A DNA stretch of 48,260 nt from the NCBI GenBank assembly GCA_015680685.1, contig MNCI01027315.1:174389-222648 (forward strand). Direction: 5' to 3'. This stretch comes from Gnetum montanum. Taxonomy: Eukaryota > Streptophyta > Gnetopsida > Gnetales > Gnetaceae. The translations under genes and the position numbers were made by a program. Under the pieces are notes generated by a model. That model was not told the DNA's origin. It did no database searches and saw only the letters and a list, made by a program, of their open reading frames with translations. Below, in pieces: positions 1 through 10,010 of this stretch. How positions within the stretch are numbered: position 1 is the first letter of the stretch; every line of letters starts with the position of its first letter.

Positions 1-65
1 ATCACCCTTCAGTCCAACAGAGCGTAACACATACGGTTATGTTAACGCATACCGTAACTGACTGG

Positions 66-665
66 ATCAAGGTAGGCCACCTTCCCAGGAAACTAACTGA
101 CCCTGGGAGTGCCTTAATCTATTTACAGATCGCCAGAAATGAACCACATAGGGCTCTTCTTAACTCAGGTTTTGGAGTTAACTTAATTTCGTGAAAGATG
201 TATCATGCCTGGACCCTGCCCCAACTTAAGAAGAGCAACATTGAACTAGAGCTGGGAGACCAGTCCATTACCATTCCCTTGGGATTGCTGGAGGACATCA
301 TTACCACTGTGTGTGGTTGGTCTTACCCAGCTGATTTTCTGGTGATCGAAGTGAACAACAACGAAGGGGACTTCCCAATTATAATGGGAAGGGCATGGCT
401 AAGCACAGTAGACGCATGCCTTAGGATCCGTGATCTTTCCTTGGAAATATCTAAGATAAACATATGTGGAAAGATCAAGAAGAGGAAAGTTCCATGCATC
501 ACATACAGTGATTCATTGAGTGATGACATGGAGGAAATGTCTGCATGTAATAGGTGTGTCCTTGAAAATATGAAACAAATATGCCTGTATGTAGCAACCA
601 CACAACTAGTAGTAGATACCCCGTGGTTGACAGCTACTCGAAGGAGCAACAAAATATGCATGTAA
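66..665 (+). pseudogene. Retropepsin (aspartic protease) remnant of GP1
   Basis: Frame 0 reads like a Ty3/gypsy retropepsin: PGSALIY, then ALLNSGFGVNLIS at about 153-191, then PLGLLEDI, YPADFLVIEV and FPIIMGRAWLS. The catalytic D-S-G is N-S-G here, because codon 162-164 is AAC, so the enzyme would be dead. A TGA at 192-194, probably a former CGA, interrupts it just before the ATG at 198. From 198 the frame stays open for 155 codons to TAA-like termination at 663-665. The last ~70 residues resemble no domain I know. The gag that should precede it lies outside the window. In this family the protease would process the gag polyprotein in the virus-like particle. Confidence 0.8.
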
Positions 666-877
666 CGAACTGGGGAAACCCATGCCAACAACGAAGGCAT
701 AGACACCTTGAAACATGAGTGTTGCCAACTTCCACCCCTTAATCTAAGATCATTAATTGGGAGAAGTTGGGCACTTCTACAAAATTCAAATAAATGCTCA
801 TTACTTCAGATCTCTCCCTTACAACTCAGTCATGGGGGAGATGGCCACCTATGCTAACCATATGGGGCCCTTAGTTC
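666..877 (+). other. Spacer after GP1 protease
   Basis: Short AT-rich stretch following the protease remnant, in the place where an autonomous element would continue into reverse transcriptase. I see no polymerase motif in any frame, only small unconnected ORFs. Confidence 0.4.
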
Positions 878-1053
878 TTTTAAGTTTTTGTTTTACAATG
901 TTTTTATTTTACACGTTTTTGTTTTACAACATTTTTGTTTTACAAATTTCTTTCACTTTTCTAATTTTTTTTTACAACTTTCTTTAACATTTTTAGTTTT
1001 TGTTTTACATCATCGTTATACTTTTCCATTTTGTGTGTGAGTGTGTGTGTGTA
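878..1053 (+). repeat. T-rich degenerate tandem repeat plus (TG)n
   Basis: Units like TTTTTGTTTTACAAC repeat imperfectly between about 885 and 1010, followed by a TG microsatellite at about 1031-1053. Minus-strand copies GP2 (8880-9165) and GP3 (15080-15260) carry the same low-complexity block at the same place relative to the protease region, with reads such as TTGTAAAACAAAAAA on the plus strand. It is therefore a resident part of the GP family rather than a random microsatellite. Confidence 0.6.
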
Positions 1054-2813
1054 TCCACCATGTAAGTTTGTCCCATAATAAGTGTTCAGAATGATGGTAT
1101 GAACTGTTTTCATATTGATTGCTAATGTTTGATTTTTACCTTTAAGTTACAATGTTGATACTAAGGTATGTTTCTTTTGATATGGCAGGCAATGAGATCA
1201 CTTCATCCATCCATCCACCAATTTCTATGGTTTCTCTTGGCTTGGAAATGTATAGTTCCCTTCTAATAAGAACTTTAACGAATCGGTGACTAGGTATTTC
1301 TCAAACTAAGGAAGAACTCAAGGATTGAAAAGGATTTGACTTCAAGAGAACTTGATGTTTTTGTGTTGACCATTCTCTTAGTTGCTTGGATGTTCCCTTC
1401 TTGAGTTTTCTTACCATTCCGATGTTACCCAATTATCGGAAGCTGAGACAATAAAAACAAGAAGTCTTTGCATGGTGTGGTTCTCACGCATAAAAATACA
1501 TAACACAAAAAAAAAACTAAGTGAGAATTCAAAGCACACCCCTTAGACGAATAAATTTGGGCTACAAGCACTGGTTATGGAACCAAAAGTGTTCCCTCTA
1601 ACTAAGGCCCTTCTCGCTTCTCATTGTCTCCTTCGTTTTGTCGAAATGGTGGTGGCTCTTTGGAGATGCATCCTCGTTATCCATGTGGATGGTTTAACCA
1701 AATGCATCGATGCGAAGTCACTGGATGTGGTTGGTTTGAGACCGGAGTTGGAATGAGATTTGCCAAGTTACATTAATCATGAAACACACAAGGGGCTGTA
1801 CACCACCTTGTCCTTGGGATTCCATTCCATTCTCTTCTCTCCATCCTTCTCTCCATGGTTCATCTCATTGCCGGTTGTATCATTAGTGTATATATTTTGG
1901 TTGATACATTGTTTTATTTTTGGTAAACGCTTGTGGTTAAGACTTTAACTCTTGTTCCAACGGACGTTCCCAGAGCCTACGGACTCTTTGACCGTGGGTT
2001 TGTTAGGGCATTAAGGGCATGAGCCTGCTTTGGGGAGGACCCACTGACACTCCTATTTAGAGCATTAGTTAAATTCTTTCCCTTAACATTTTGCAATGAA
2101 TTATTATTTTTTTCATTACCATCTTGACATCCATTTCACCGATGTTTTCAGTTGCTCCTTTTTATCTATCTTTTTACTCCTTTCCTTTATCCATTCTAAC
2201 GATACTGGAGGTTCGCGATTAGTCATGGGGGTATGGGGCCCGCTTTTTTCAATTTTCTCCTAGCCCCACAATTTTTAATTTTCTTCCTAACCCCTACACC
2301 TTCAGTAGTGATCAGTAACATATTCCCAGGTCCATATCAGCCATACCACAACCTAGCCAATGAACCTACACCGAAGCAAGTTATTAATTACATAATGATT
2401 CATTTACACTTGCTAATATATGATTGTGTTGTATGTGTAGATGGCGATCATGCAAACAACAGATTGGATCTAGAGTTGGAGCAAAACACTTGGAATGGAG
2501 CAACGCTGAAGCAGCTATGCAAGGAGCAAGATTGATGGCGCGCTTATGGATGGACAACGAAAGTGCAATCTCGGCGTTGGCAACAGCAGCACTTCTTTCT
2601 ATCTCTCTCTTTCTCTCAAGCTGCCAACAAAGGCCTGATGTCATTGTAATAAGGTGTTTACCCTTGTTGTCATGAACACCAGTTTTGTCAAGTCTTGTAA
2701 TAATGATCCATTCACATGTCATCCCATTAGTTCCATTCCCCTCAATAATTCCATACCTTCCCAATATTATTGTAAGGAACTCGAGGAAGAGTTTTCATTC
2801 AGTCATGGGGGTA
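1054..2813 (+). other. GP1 non-coding 3' region
   Basis: No convincing coding region. A conserved block GCCTGCTTTGGGGAGGACCC lies at 2022-2041, with reverse-strand counterparts at 7986-8009 and 14078-14101. From about 2200 to 2750 the sequence is less AT-rich and has short ORFs that I cannot assign. Unlike GP2, this copy has no recognisable extra ORF. At 2751-2813 it shares CCATACCTTCCCAATATT and the run up to the LTR with 40842-40923. Confidence 0.5.
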
Positions 2814-2835
2814 TGATGAAACATGATATGCACAA

Positions 2836-2921
2836 GCCACGATATCGCATCCCATGCGATATCGCTTACACGATATCGCGTCGTCCCCTGCGATATTGCG
2901 TACGCGATATTGCGGTCTGCT
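2836..2921 (+). repeat. Palindromic GATATCG array in GP1 LTR U3
   Basis: Five or so copies of the palindrome-like core CGATATCG, with CGATATTG variants, are packed into about 85 bases directly upstream of the TATA-like box. Other family LTRs have related GATATC/GATATT clusters (4031-4103, 40950-41010, 46370-46442) or completely different clusters in the same place. Confidence 0.7.
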
Positions 2922-3188
2922 GCCAAATCTATAAATAAGAGGTGGCACTCCATTCATTTCTCATCCTAGGCTTAAAGTAGGGAAACTCTGGTAGTTTGAT
3001 CACTCTAGAGATAGAATATTTTCCATGTGCCCGCAGTAGGAGTCCCCAAGTGAACGGCTCTTTATTCGAGTAGCTTTGTACCTAAACGCAAGTTGTGTAC
3101 GGCAATAAAGATGAGCTTTGTGGATAAACCTTGTAGTGCATGGAATAGGTTTATTATTTGTTATTTATTACATGTTGTTAGTGCGGTA

Positions 3189-3445
3189 CGAGTACGACTT
3201 GATTACGAGCATCTATAGATGTGTACGGCTAGTCAAGGAATACGCTGCTCATCGCAACGCGATATGAGTACGACTTGATTACGAGCATCTACGGATGTGT
3301 ACGGCTAGTCAAGGAATCAGCTGCTCATTGTGATTAGGTTCTCTCACCCTAAACTCCTAGAACGTGGGATAAGTATGACTTGGCTACGAGCACCTACGGG
3401 TGTGTACAGCTAGTCAAGGAATCGGTTACTTATCACACTTAGGCT
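3189..3445 (+). repeat. Tandem repeat in GP1 LTR U5 (about 76 bp unit, 3 copies)
   Basis: The segment GAGTACGACTTGATTACGAG...GTGTACGGCTAGTCAAGGAAT occurs at about 3190 and 3266, and in diverged form (AAGTATGACTTGGCTACGAG) at 3371. Other LTR copies in the window carry at most one such unit, so this is a local expansion. Confidence 0.75.
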
Positions 3446-3855
3446 AGTCAGGTGCCTCAGTACGACCACTTTGAGCACATGCGTTACGTGTGGTGATCCA
3501 AGTAACGATTAGCGTTTGGTAGCCACAGTTGCATAGTTCAGGGTGTGTACGGTAAGTGGGAATGGATGCTGACGCTAGTTAATTTAGACTTAGGTCCTTA
3601 GTTAGAGTAGTTAGTTCTCTCAACCCTTCACCCTTTAGCATAGGAGAAAAACCATAAAAGACCATAAAAATCATATACCTTGGACTTACTTAACCATACA
3701 CCATGACAACAATAAGTAAGTTTGGGAAGACAACGAATGATTAACCCCAAGTGTTCCATGGGGCGTTTAGGCATTTAGTTTGCAGAGTTCGACCGAATCA
3801 CACGTGCTACGCTCGTTTCGTATGGTTGAGTGTAGGGGTACCTCGCCACTCATCA

Positions 3856-4127
3856 AAGATGCTCGAATAAAGACTTCATACAACATTCAACACCACACTA
3901 TAGGCACACACTACTAAGTACTTAGAATTAAAATTATAAAACAAACTGCAAGAGTTATACTACTATGACTAAAAACTTATTACAAATCCATGCACCTAAG
4001 TGCTATATTTATAGGTTGTTACACATCCTATGATATTGCATATACAAAAATGTAGTATGTGCTACGATATTGGAGCTACAATATTGCATATTTGATATCA
4101 TAGTCCTTCAAAAACTTGATTTAATCA
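3856..4127 (-). repeat. GP2 3' LTR, first part only
   Basis: On the minus strand it starts TGATTAAATC after a GTCGAGGTA tract. It continues through GATATC/GATATT motifs and CCTATAAATATAGCAC (TATA-like), and stops in TCTTTATTCGAGCATCTT, exactly where the GP1 LTR ends. The rest of this LTR should lie left of the window, beyond the 5' end of GP1. Confidence 0.75.
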
Positions 4128-4379
4128 TACCTCGACAATTGACTGAAAACTTGTCCTCAAGTTAAAACAAAATGAGGATAGAGTTCCTTAGAAAATTGGA
4201 AGGTAGATTTACATGACACTATTTACTATATACATGATACTTTATGCCATAGTGGTATTTTATAAAATTGACACAAGACATACAAAAAAAAAATCTAAAT
4301 GAAGCTTGATTATGTAGTTCCTGGTGGTGGTGGTTCTTTCATTGGTTGCTTCCCCTTGTCATCAGGCTTCTAAAATTTG
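4128..4379 (-). other. GP2 3' untranslated region and priming tract
   Basis: Contains TAAGGAACTC...GAGGACAAGTTTTCAGTC on the minus strand. This matches the sequences just before the plus-strand LTRs at 2814 and 40924 and so marks the 3' end of the internal region. No coding potential is visible. Confidence 0.55.
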
Positions 4380-7065
4380 TACCTATTCAAGAGTACCTAA
4401 AGTTTCTCCTTCTTCATTCCTAGGTCATGTATCATTTATGCTTATTGTGTAATGTGTGATGGAGCTGGTACATCCCATAGACATGGCAACTACGAGAACA
4501 TTTGATTAGCTATCATGCCATAAAATGCCTCCTCTCTTCTTCAAATGTCATGGCCTTGGCTCGTAGTTCATGATAGTTTGATAGTCTTTTGGCTAGGTTT
4601 ACTACAACATCTTTTTTCTCTTGGGAGCCAACCTTTACTAATTTTATTTGAAATTTTTCCACTTGAATTTTTTGTAAAGCATCTTTGCAATCTGTAAACT
4701 TCTTTTTGTACATTGCACACATGGCTACTTCTTGTTGCTCTAGTTTATTTCTAGGCCTACGTGCTATTAACATGGCTAGGTTAGCATATTGAAGATTAGC
4801 TAACCCCATGTACTCTTTCAAATCCTCTATCTACAGGTCTTTATTTTTAACATCTCTCTAGTGAACATGGGCATAGTTGTCCAAGATGGGCTGTCAATCT
4901 AGATTTTGTGCTAATATGGAATTGATTTTGGTGTTCGCCATCTAGATCTCTTTCTCATTAATTTGCTTATACATTCCCATCTAGTCATGGAAGTGTTACT
5001 TGAGTTTTTCATGCTTCTTAGGTTCTTTTTCCATGCATTGATTTCAATGGTTGATTTCTGTCTAATCATGCGTACCTCCTCCATGGAGAGGATTTTGTTT
5101 TCTCTAGCTAAGAAACTCATGTCTTGGTTAACTCTCATTAGTTATTCTCTCAACTGATGGATGCTCTCCTCAAGAATATTTTTTTTCTTCTCCACAATAG
5201 TTAACTTTGTAGTATCTACAACAAGTTCTTTATTCTCTTCTTGTGCTACGGTGAGTGCCTTGGTATGTGCATACATCTATGTTTTTGCTATTAAGGCATT
5301 TCACACCACTTTTTCTTTCTTGTTTTCTATCTGCTTATTCTACTTGATCAAGTGGTTCACTTGCTCTATTCTGAATCGTTCTAGTTGGTCAAGTGTAATG
5401 AATTAAGTAGGATCTCTATGCTTTGCCCTTAGGGTAACGAGCTCTTCTTGTAGTCTAAAAATTTTAGCTTTTTCATGCTCTACCTCGATCTTTGCCATGA
5501 CCAACTTACCCTTGATCATAATCAGCTCTAACTGTACTATAGTGACATCACTTCGGATGTTGAAAAGTGTTGTCATTACTTGTCTAGTCTACAATAGTTG
5601 ATCTAGCACATCTTCATGCTTTGTAGGAGGTATTGAGATTCGAGCTAGTATTTGAGCATCTCTAGCTCCAATTAGATCTACTAGTGGCAAAATAGATACA
5701 TTGAATGATCCTTTGATGTGATTTGTAATCACCTCTACTACTTTTACTACATCCTAGTGGTACATGACCACAATCGTGGCTCCTTCTCCTATTTCTAGTA
5801 CTACTTGGAATGATGCAGTGTTCCCAAAGATCTATTATGCTTATTGGTCCCCTTCTCCTAACTCTAATGATATTTGTCTACTTCTAAGATCTACAAAAAT
5901 GGTGGGCTAAATGGCACTATCTATCACTCTATAGAGATTGGCCTCCTCATGCATTTGTCCAGCTCATGGTTTCTACAATCTATTGCAGATGACTCATTGC
6001 TGATCTGTAATCCTATGGTAGCGATGGTGGGACTTACAATTACTACTATTCTTGTTGTTGCTACTAACCACTAGGACCTACTTATTATTGTTGTTTAGTC
6101 TGTGTGGTTTCCCCAACTTCTATTTCTTCCTTTACTTGATCTCTCTTTGGTGGTTCAGGCTTAAGCATCTCAACATATGAAGCATTTTGAGCTCTCCTGA
6201 GAATGTCATTAGTGTACCCTAGGATCCCAGCACATTTACACAGCTTCCTGATTAGGCAAGGGAATGTAAGTATCAGTTTCCCTACCTTCTTTTCCTTGAA
6301 CCATCTCTAGCTTTCCATGAAATAGAATTGTGCAAGATTGGAATTATTTTTCTTTGTTAGGGCTGCACTTCCTCTAGCCACATAGGTGGATAACTTGTTG
6401 AGCCCCCTTGGTGGAAAATAGGTGATCTGTGCTAATTTTAAAGTAGATTCTCTCATCTAGAGTTAATTCATTCTGTTCTTTGTCTTCTTTGTTATATGCC
6501 CTTCTTAGCCATAATTTCCTAGTTTCTTTATATGATGTGGTGGATAGATGTGGTAGTCTTGCCCCTTCATTGGGCACATTTAGAACTTTTGCTATTGCCT
6601 TGATCGAATAAGAGATAGAGAATCGTTCTGTGTTGACTGTAGCATCTTCTACCTTATTATGCCAAAACTGGTAGGTCTTCCCAAGGTACAATTTACCACT
6701 GTTTGATAGGATGGGCCACAGCAGTGATGTTTGGAGTTACATCCTTACTAATTTTGGAACAAACTCCACAGATAGACCAAAGTTCATTTTCACAATGACT
6801 ATGGTTAAAAGTGATTTCTCCTAAATTGCACGGAGGCATTCTTGTGACAGCATGAGGCACTATCCTTGTACTTGTGGTTCTTTGCCTCTCCCTGAGCCAA
6901 ATGTCCAGTAGTAGGAGTTTCTTGATGGATGTTTTAAGACTGAGCCTCCTACTATTCATGTTTTGCTTGTGGCTCTTGTGCTCCTATTTGGCCTTTTCCT
7001 TGGCATCTTTGTCATTTGCTTGTAGGTTCTGAGGGTCCACCTTGTGCTCCTCTCTTTGGAACCAT
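4380..7065 (-). pseudogene. Extra ORF of GP2 with coiled-coil C-terminus
   Basis: A decayed frame of up to about 890 codons, minus strand, starting at ATG 7065 with a basic N-terminus (MVPKRGAQGGPSEP). A central part at about 6690-6370 (YQFWHNKVED, FSISYSIKAIAKVLNVP, LTLDERIYFKIS) resembles the domain annotated as putative plant transposon protein in Athila-type elements; this is a recollection of the family, not a search. The C-terminal third (about 5650-4510) is rich in E, K, Q and L with a heptad-like pattern, ending FEEERRHFMA. Stops are mostly TAG or TGA at likely W, Q or R codons, plus frameshifts. It occupies the position where Athila elements have their env-like gene. A plus-strand copy of part of it occurs at 22150-22560. 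Function unknown. Confidence 0.6.
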
Positions 7066-8879
7066 CTGTAATCATTAAGAAATTAGAAACTATTAAGATG
7101 TGTTCTATGATTTCTATAACTCCCTTCCTTTCTCATACCTTTAGTTAGATCAAATTTCTAATTTATTAGGATTGTAGAGTTAGATAAACTTTCAAAAAGA
7201 AACCTCCTAAGTGTTCATTTCCTTATAACCTCTTAGAATTGTCCATTTTTTTCTTGTTCATGGCTCGTAATGATTGGTTTGGTTCCTTAAGAGTAATATT
7301 TAAGTGTTTCTAGCATTAATGTGATTAATTTTTATTAAAAATTTTTAATTTTCCCTTCATACTTACCCTTATAGTACCTTCTAGGCTTTAGCAAATTCTG
7401 AAAAATTGGCTCATATTTTCCTTACTAGCACCTCCCATGACTAAGATGAGCACTTCAGGATCAAATATATTTGAAAATCACAAAAATTAGAATGATAATA
7501 TGCAAATTATTGCTTGGGAAAGCTAGGAGGTTAGAGCTCAAATCACAAAAGAAAATTGAAAAAATCTCTTTAGGTGCAAATGTGAAAATGATGGAAATGT
7601 GGTTAAGTGTTCATGTATTTATAAATTTATGGGCTCTGAGATCAGGGCTACTCTGATAGGCTAAAATTTCACATTTCTCATTGACTTTTGATGAGTAAAA
7701 ATAACCCATTTGGAATCTTTGGAAGGTTTAAAGCATATTCAAAAGTTATTGGGCTATAAAAATGCATATTCTTCAAGAATTTGACATTGAAAGCATTTAA
7801 AGAAGTAATCTTGGGCTATGGAAGTTCATGAAGTTTTGATAAGATGGATGAGATGGGTAGAAGATTCATGTTGTGTAAACAGATAGTTTGAATGATAAGG
7901 GAAGTTTTTATTAATGTTAGTGGTATTGGAAGGCTTAAGATGATGTGGAATCACTTGGCAGGTATAAGATACAACAGTTATACAAGTGGGTCCTCCCCAA
8001 AGCAGGCTCCAACCTTTAATTCCCCTGTATAACCATGCCTAGAAGTTTCCTTAGGAACTTAAGGAGTTGAATGTAACGCATACCTTTTTAGCAAAACACA
8101 CATGTTAGTACCACAAAAATTGTGAAAATTACACTATGTTATACAAAATCACAAGGTATGATTAGTTAAACAATGAGATGAGATGGACTTAAAAGGGATT
8201 GTAGAAATAAGGACATGAGGTGTCTTACCATAGGAATAATGCATGCTTGTGTTTTATTAGTGGTTAAAGTAATCATTAGCCTTTCTGTTCAAGATGCAAA
8301 CCAAGTCCATATCACATTCCAGTGACATCACATCATTTCATCTCTTGCAATCACAACTGTAAGACTATCATTGTTGTAAAGAGTATCATCACTTGGCATA
8401 TTATCCAAGGGAGGAATTTATTCATAGCACTTTTAATTTTTTTAGATTTCTGAGAAGATGCCTACTTTTAGGCAAGGGTAACATGTCTTTCTAGTGACAT
8501 GGTAAGGTAGCACTTATTTTGCTCTTACTCCCATCTTTCATTAGATCTACAAGGATATAATACAACCTAAGCAACATGATAGAAATCATAATAGTAATCC
8601 AAGAGAATCAATAAATCCCCTTCATGTCCACCCTTTACATTCCCTCTTGGTTCTTTACTTTTTTGTCCAAGCATAATGATCACAAGTTTATTCTTCGTTG
8701 TATGATAGAAAGAATATCATAATGGCCATGGCAAGAACCTCTTATTAATGGAATGAATGGATGAATGTTTGGTCTCACTATTCAAATAATCAGTTCCTTG
8801 TGACATGATAGCATAGAGAGATTTTCACTTTATTATACTACATCTTGCCTTTATTCTTAATGTGTTTTATTAGCAATCA
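7066..8879 (-). other. GP2 non-coding spacer with conserved G-rich block
   Basis: AT-rich and without credible ORFs. On the minus strand, 8009-7986 carries GAGCCTGCTTTGGGGAGG, also present in GP1 (2021-2044) and, decayed, in GP3 (14101-14078). The stretch 8160-8780 is alignable by eye with GP3 14270-15000. Confidence 0.55.
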
Positions 8880-9165
8880 AAAATATTTACAAAGAAAATG
8901 AAAACAAAGTATGAGAAAGATAGTAAGAATTGGAAAAGATATAAGGAATGAAAAATGTCAAAGAATGAAAAATAATCAAAGAATTGAAAAATATCAAAAA
9001 ATATCAAAAATTTAAGAAATGAAAAATATAAAAGAATGAGAAAATATCAAAGAATGTGAAAAAGTATAAAAGAATGGAAAAAATTGTATCAAAGAATGTA
9101 AAAAGGTATATCAAGAAATTAGAAATTAAAAACAATTGTAAAACAAAAAATTGAAAAGCACTTAT
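8880..9165 (-). repeat. A/T-rich tandem repeat of GP2
   Basis: On the plus strand, degenerate units of AAAGAATGAAAAATATC repeat for nearly 300 bases and end in TTGTAAAACAAAAAATTG. The same kind of block follows the protease region in GP1 and GP3. Confidence 0.65.
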
Positions 9166-9308
9166 TAATTTCAGAATCAAAATAAGGTGTCTTCCCCATG
9201 ATTTAATTCATGGTTGAGTGTTCGGAAAATGTACTCTAGGTCTCCTAGATCATAAAGTCTACGTGGTTTAGTTACCATCCTTAGTGATTTAACGTTTTGG
9301 TTATCATC

Positions 9309-10010
9309 CTAAGTAATCTTGATGGTAATGGAATCTTGGTTGTTTAAGTTATTGTTTTCTTTTCCTAGTGCTATTTGATTATGGTTTAATAGTTTCGTTC
9401 TTGGGTCCTTAGTTGGGTTCATCTTCTTAGAATGGGAATTAATAAGCAAATCATATTGTTCCATGCATGTTTTAGATGATTTTAGGTCATCAATTTTTAG
9501 CCATTTGGTGTCTTTTGGTTTAGTGGCTCTTGCTCTTTCTTGTGCACACACTTGTTTTTCACATTTGGAATGGACTAGTGCAATGACTATGTTAACATCA
9601 TGAAGTGTTAGTCCACAACTACACACTTTCTTTTCAATTGTAATGCTTGTCTTCCTTCAATATTTCAACATATAAATCTCTCATAATTATCTTAGCATCA
9701 ATTGTGCTAAGCCATGCTCTCCCCATGATAATTGGAAATTCCTTGTCATCATTTTGCACATCGATTACAAGAAAGTCTATTGGGTAAGATCACTGATTAA
9801 CAATGGTCACTACATCATCTACCTATCCCAAAGGAATGGTAACAGATTGATCTACAAGCTAAAATATGATATTGCACTCCTTCAAGGTGGTAGGTTCCAT
9901 GCTTAATATGTTTCATAAGAGATCAAATTTACCCTAGAACCTAAGTCTAATAGAGCTTTACATGGCAGATTTCTAGGTACTCATAGATAAATCAAAGGAA
10001 TTCCTAGATC
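9309..10010 (-). pseudogene. Protease domain and C-terminal tail of GP2
   Basis: On the minus strand, GIPLIYL and KALLDLGSRVNLIS (about 9970-9925) mark a retropepsin. The active-site D-S-G reads D-L-G because of a TTA codon (9942-9944). Several stops follow in the second half of the domain. From 9626 to 9309 the frame is open for 105 codons. It encodes a K-rich tail (KKVCSCGLTLHDVNIVIALV, then TKWLKIDDLKSS) that also has a counterpart in GP3 near 15670-15830. No polymerase domain follows the tail. Confidence 0.7.

Larger units (their letters stand above)
1..3855 (+). mobile_element. GP1: 3' half of a gag-protease LTR retrotransposon
   Basis: Plus-strand element that begins left of the window. 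In order it holds a protease remnant (66-665), a T-rich spacer, a conserved G-rich block (2021-2044), an unassigned spacer, a short G-rich tract (2805-2813) and a complete LTR (2814-3855). No reverse transcriptase or integrase motif occurs between the protease and the LTR. The LTR end abuts an interrupted minus-strand LTR of the same family at 3856, so GP1 was probably inserted into the 3' LTR of GP2. The 5 bases after it (AAGAT) would be the target duplication, but the other copy lies outside the window. Confidence 0.75.
2814..3855 (+). repeat. GP1 3' LTR, complete (1042 bp)
   Basis: Starts TGATGAAACATG just after TCAGTCATGGGGGTA, a short purine-rich priming tract, and ends GCCACTCATCA. It contains CTATAAATAAGAGG (TATA-like, about 2929), a conserved TCTTTATTCGAG segment near 3060, and GGCAATAAAGA near 3103, which could be a polyadenylation signal. 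It closes with the family signature GTATGGTTGAGTGTAGGGG. The same skeleton is found in nine other LTR copies in the window. U3 and U5 each contain extra repeats, described separately. Confidence 0.9.

Noticed and set aside
323-706. 127-codon minus-strand ORF opposite the protease
   Set aside because: Antisense shadow of the GP1 protease frame; no domain.
2384-2938. Overlapping ORFs on both strands near the GP1 LTR
   Set aside because: They run across the priming tract and into the LTR and have no recognisable motif.
3189-3445. CRISPR-like array
   Set aside because: The units are long tandem copies without unique spacers and lie inside a plant LTR.
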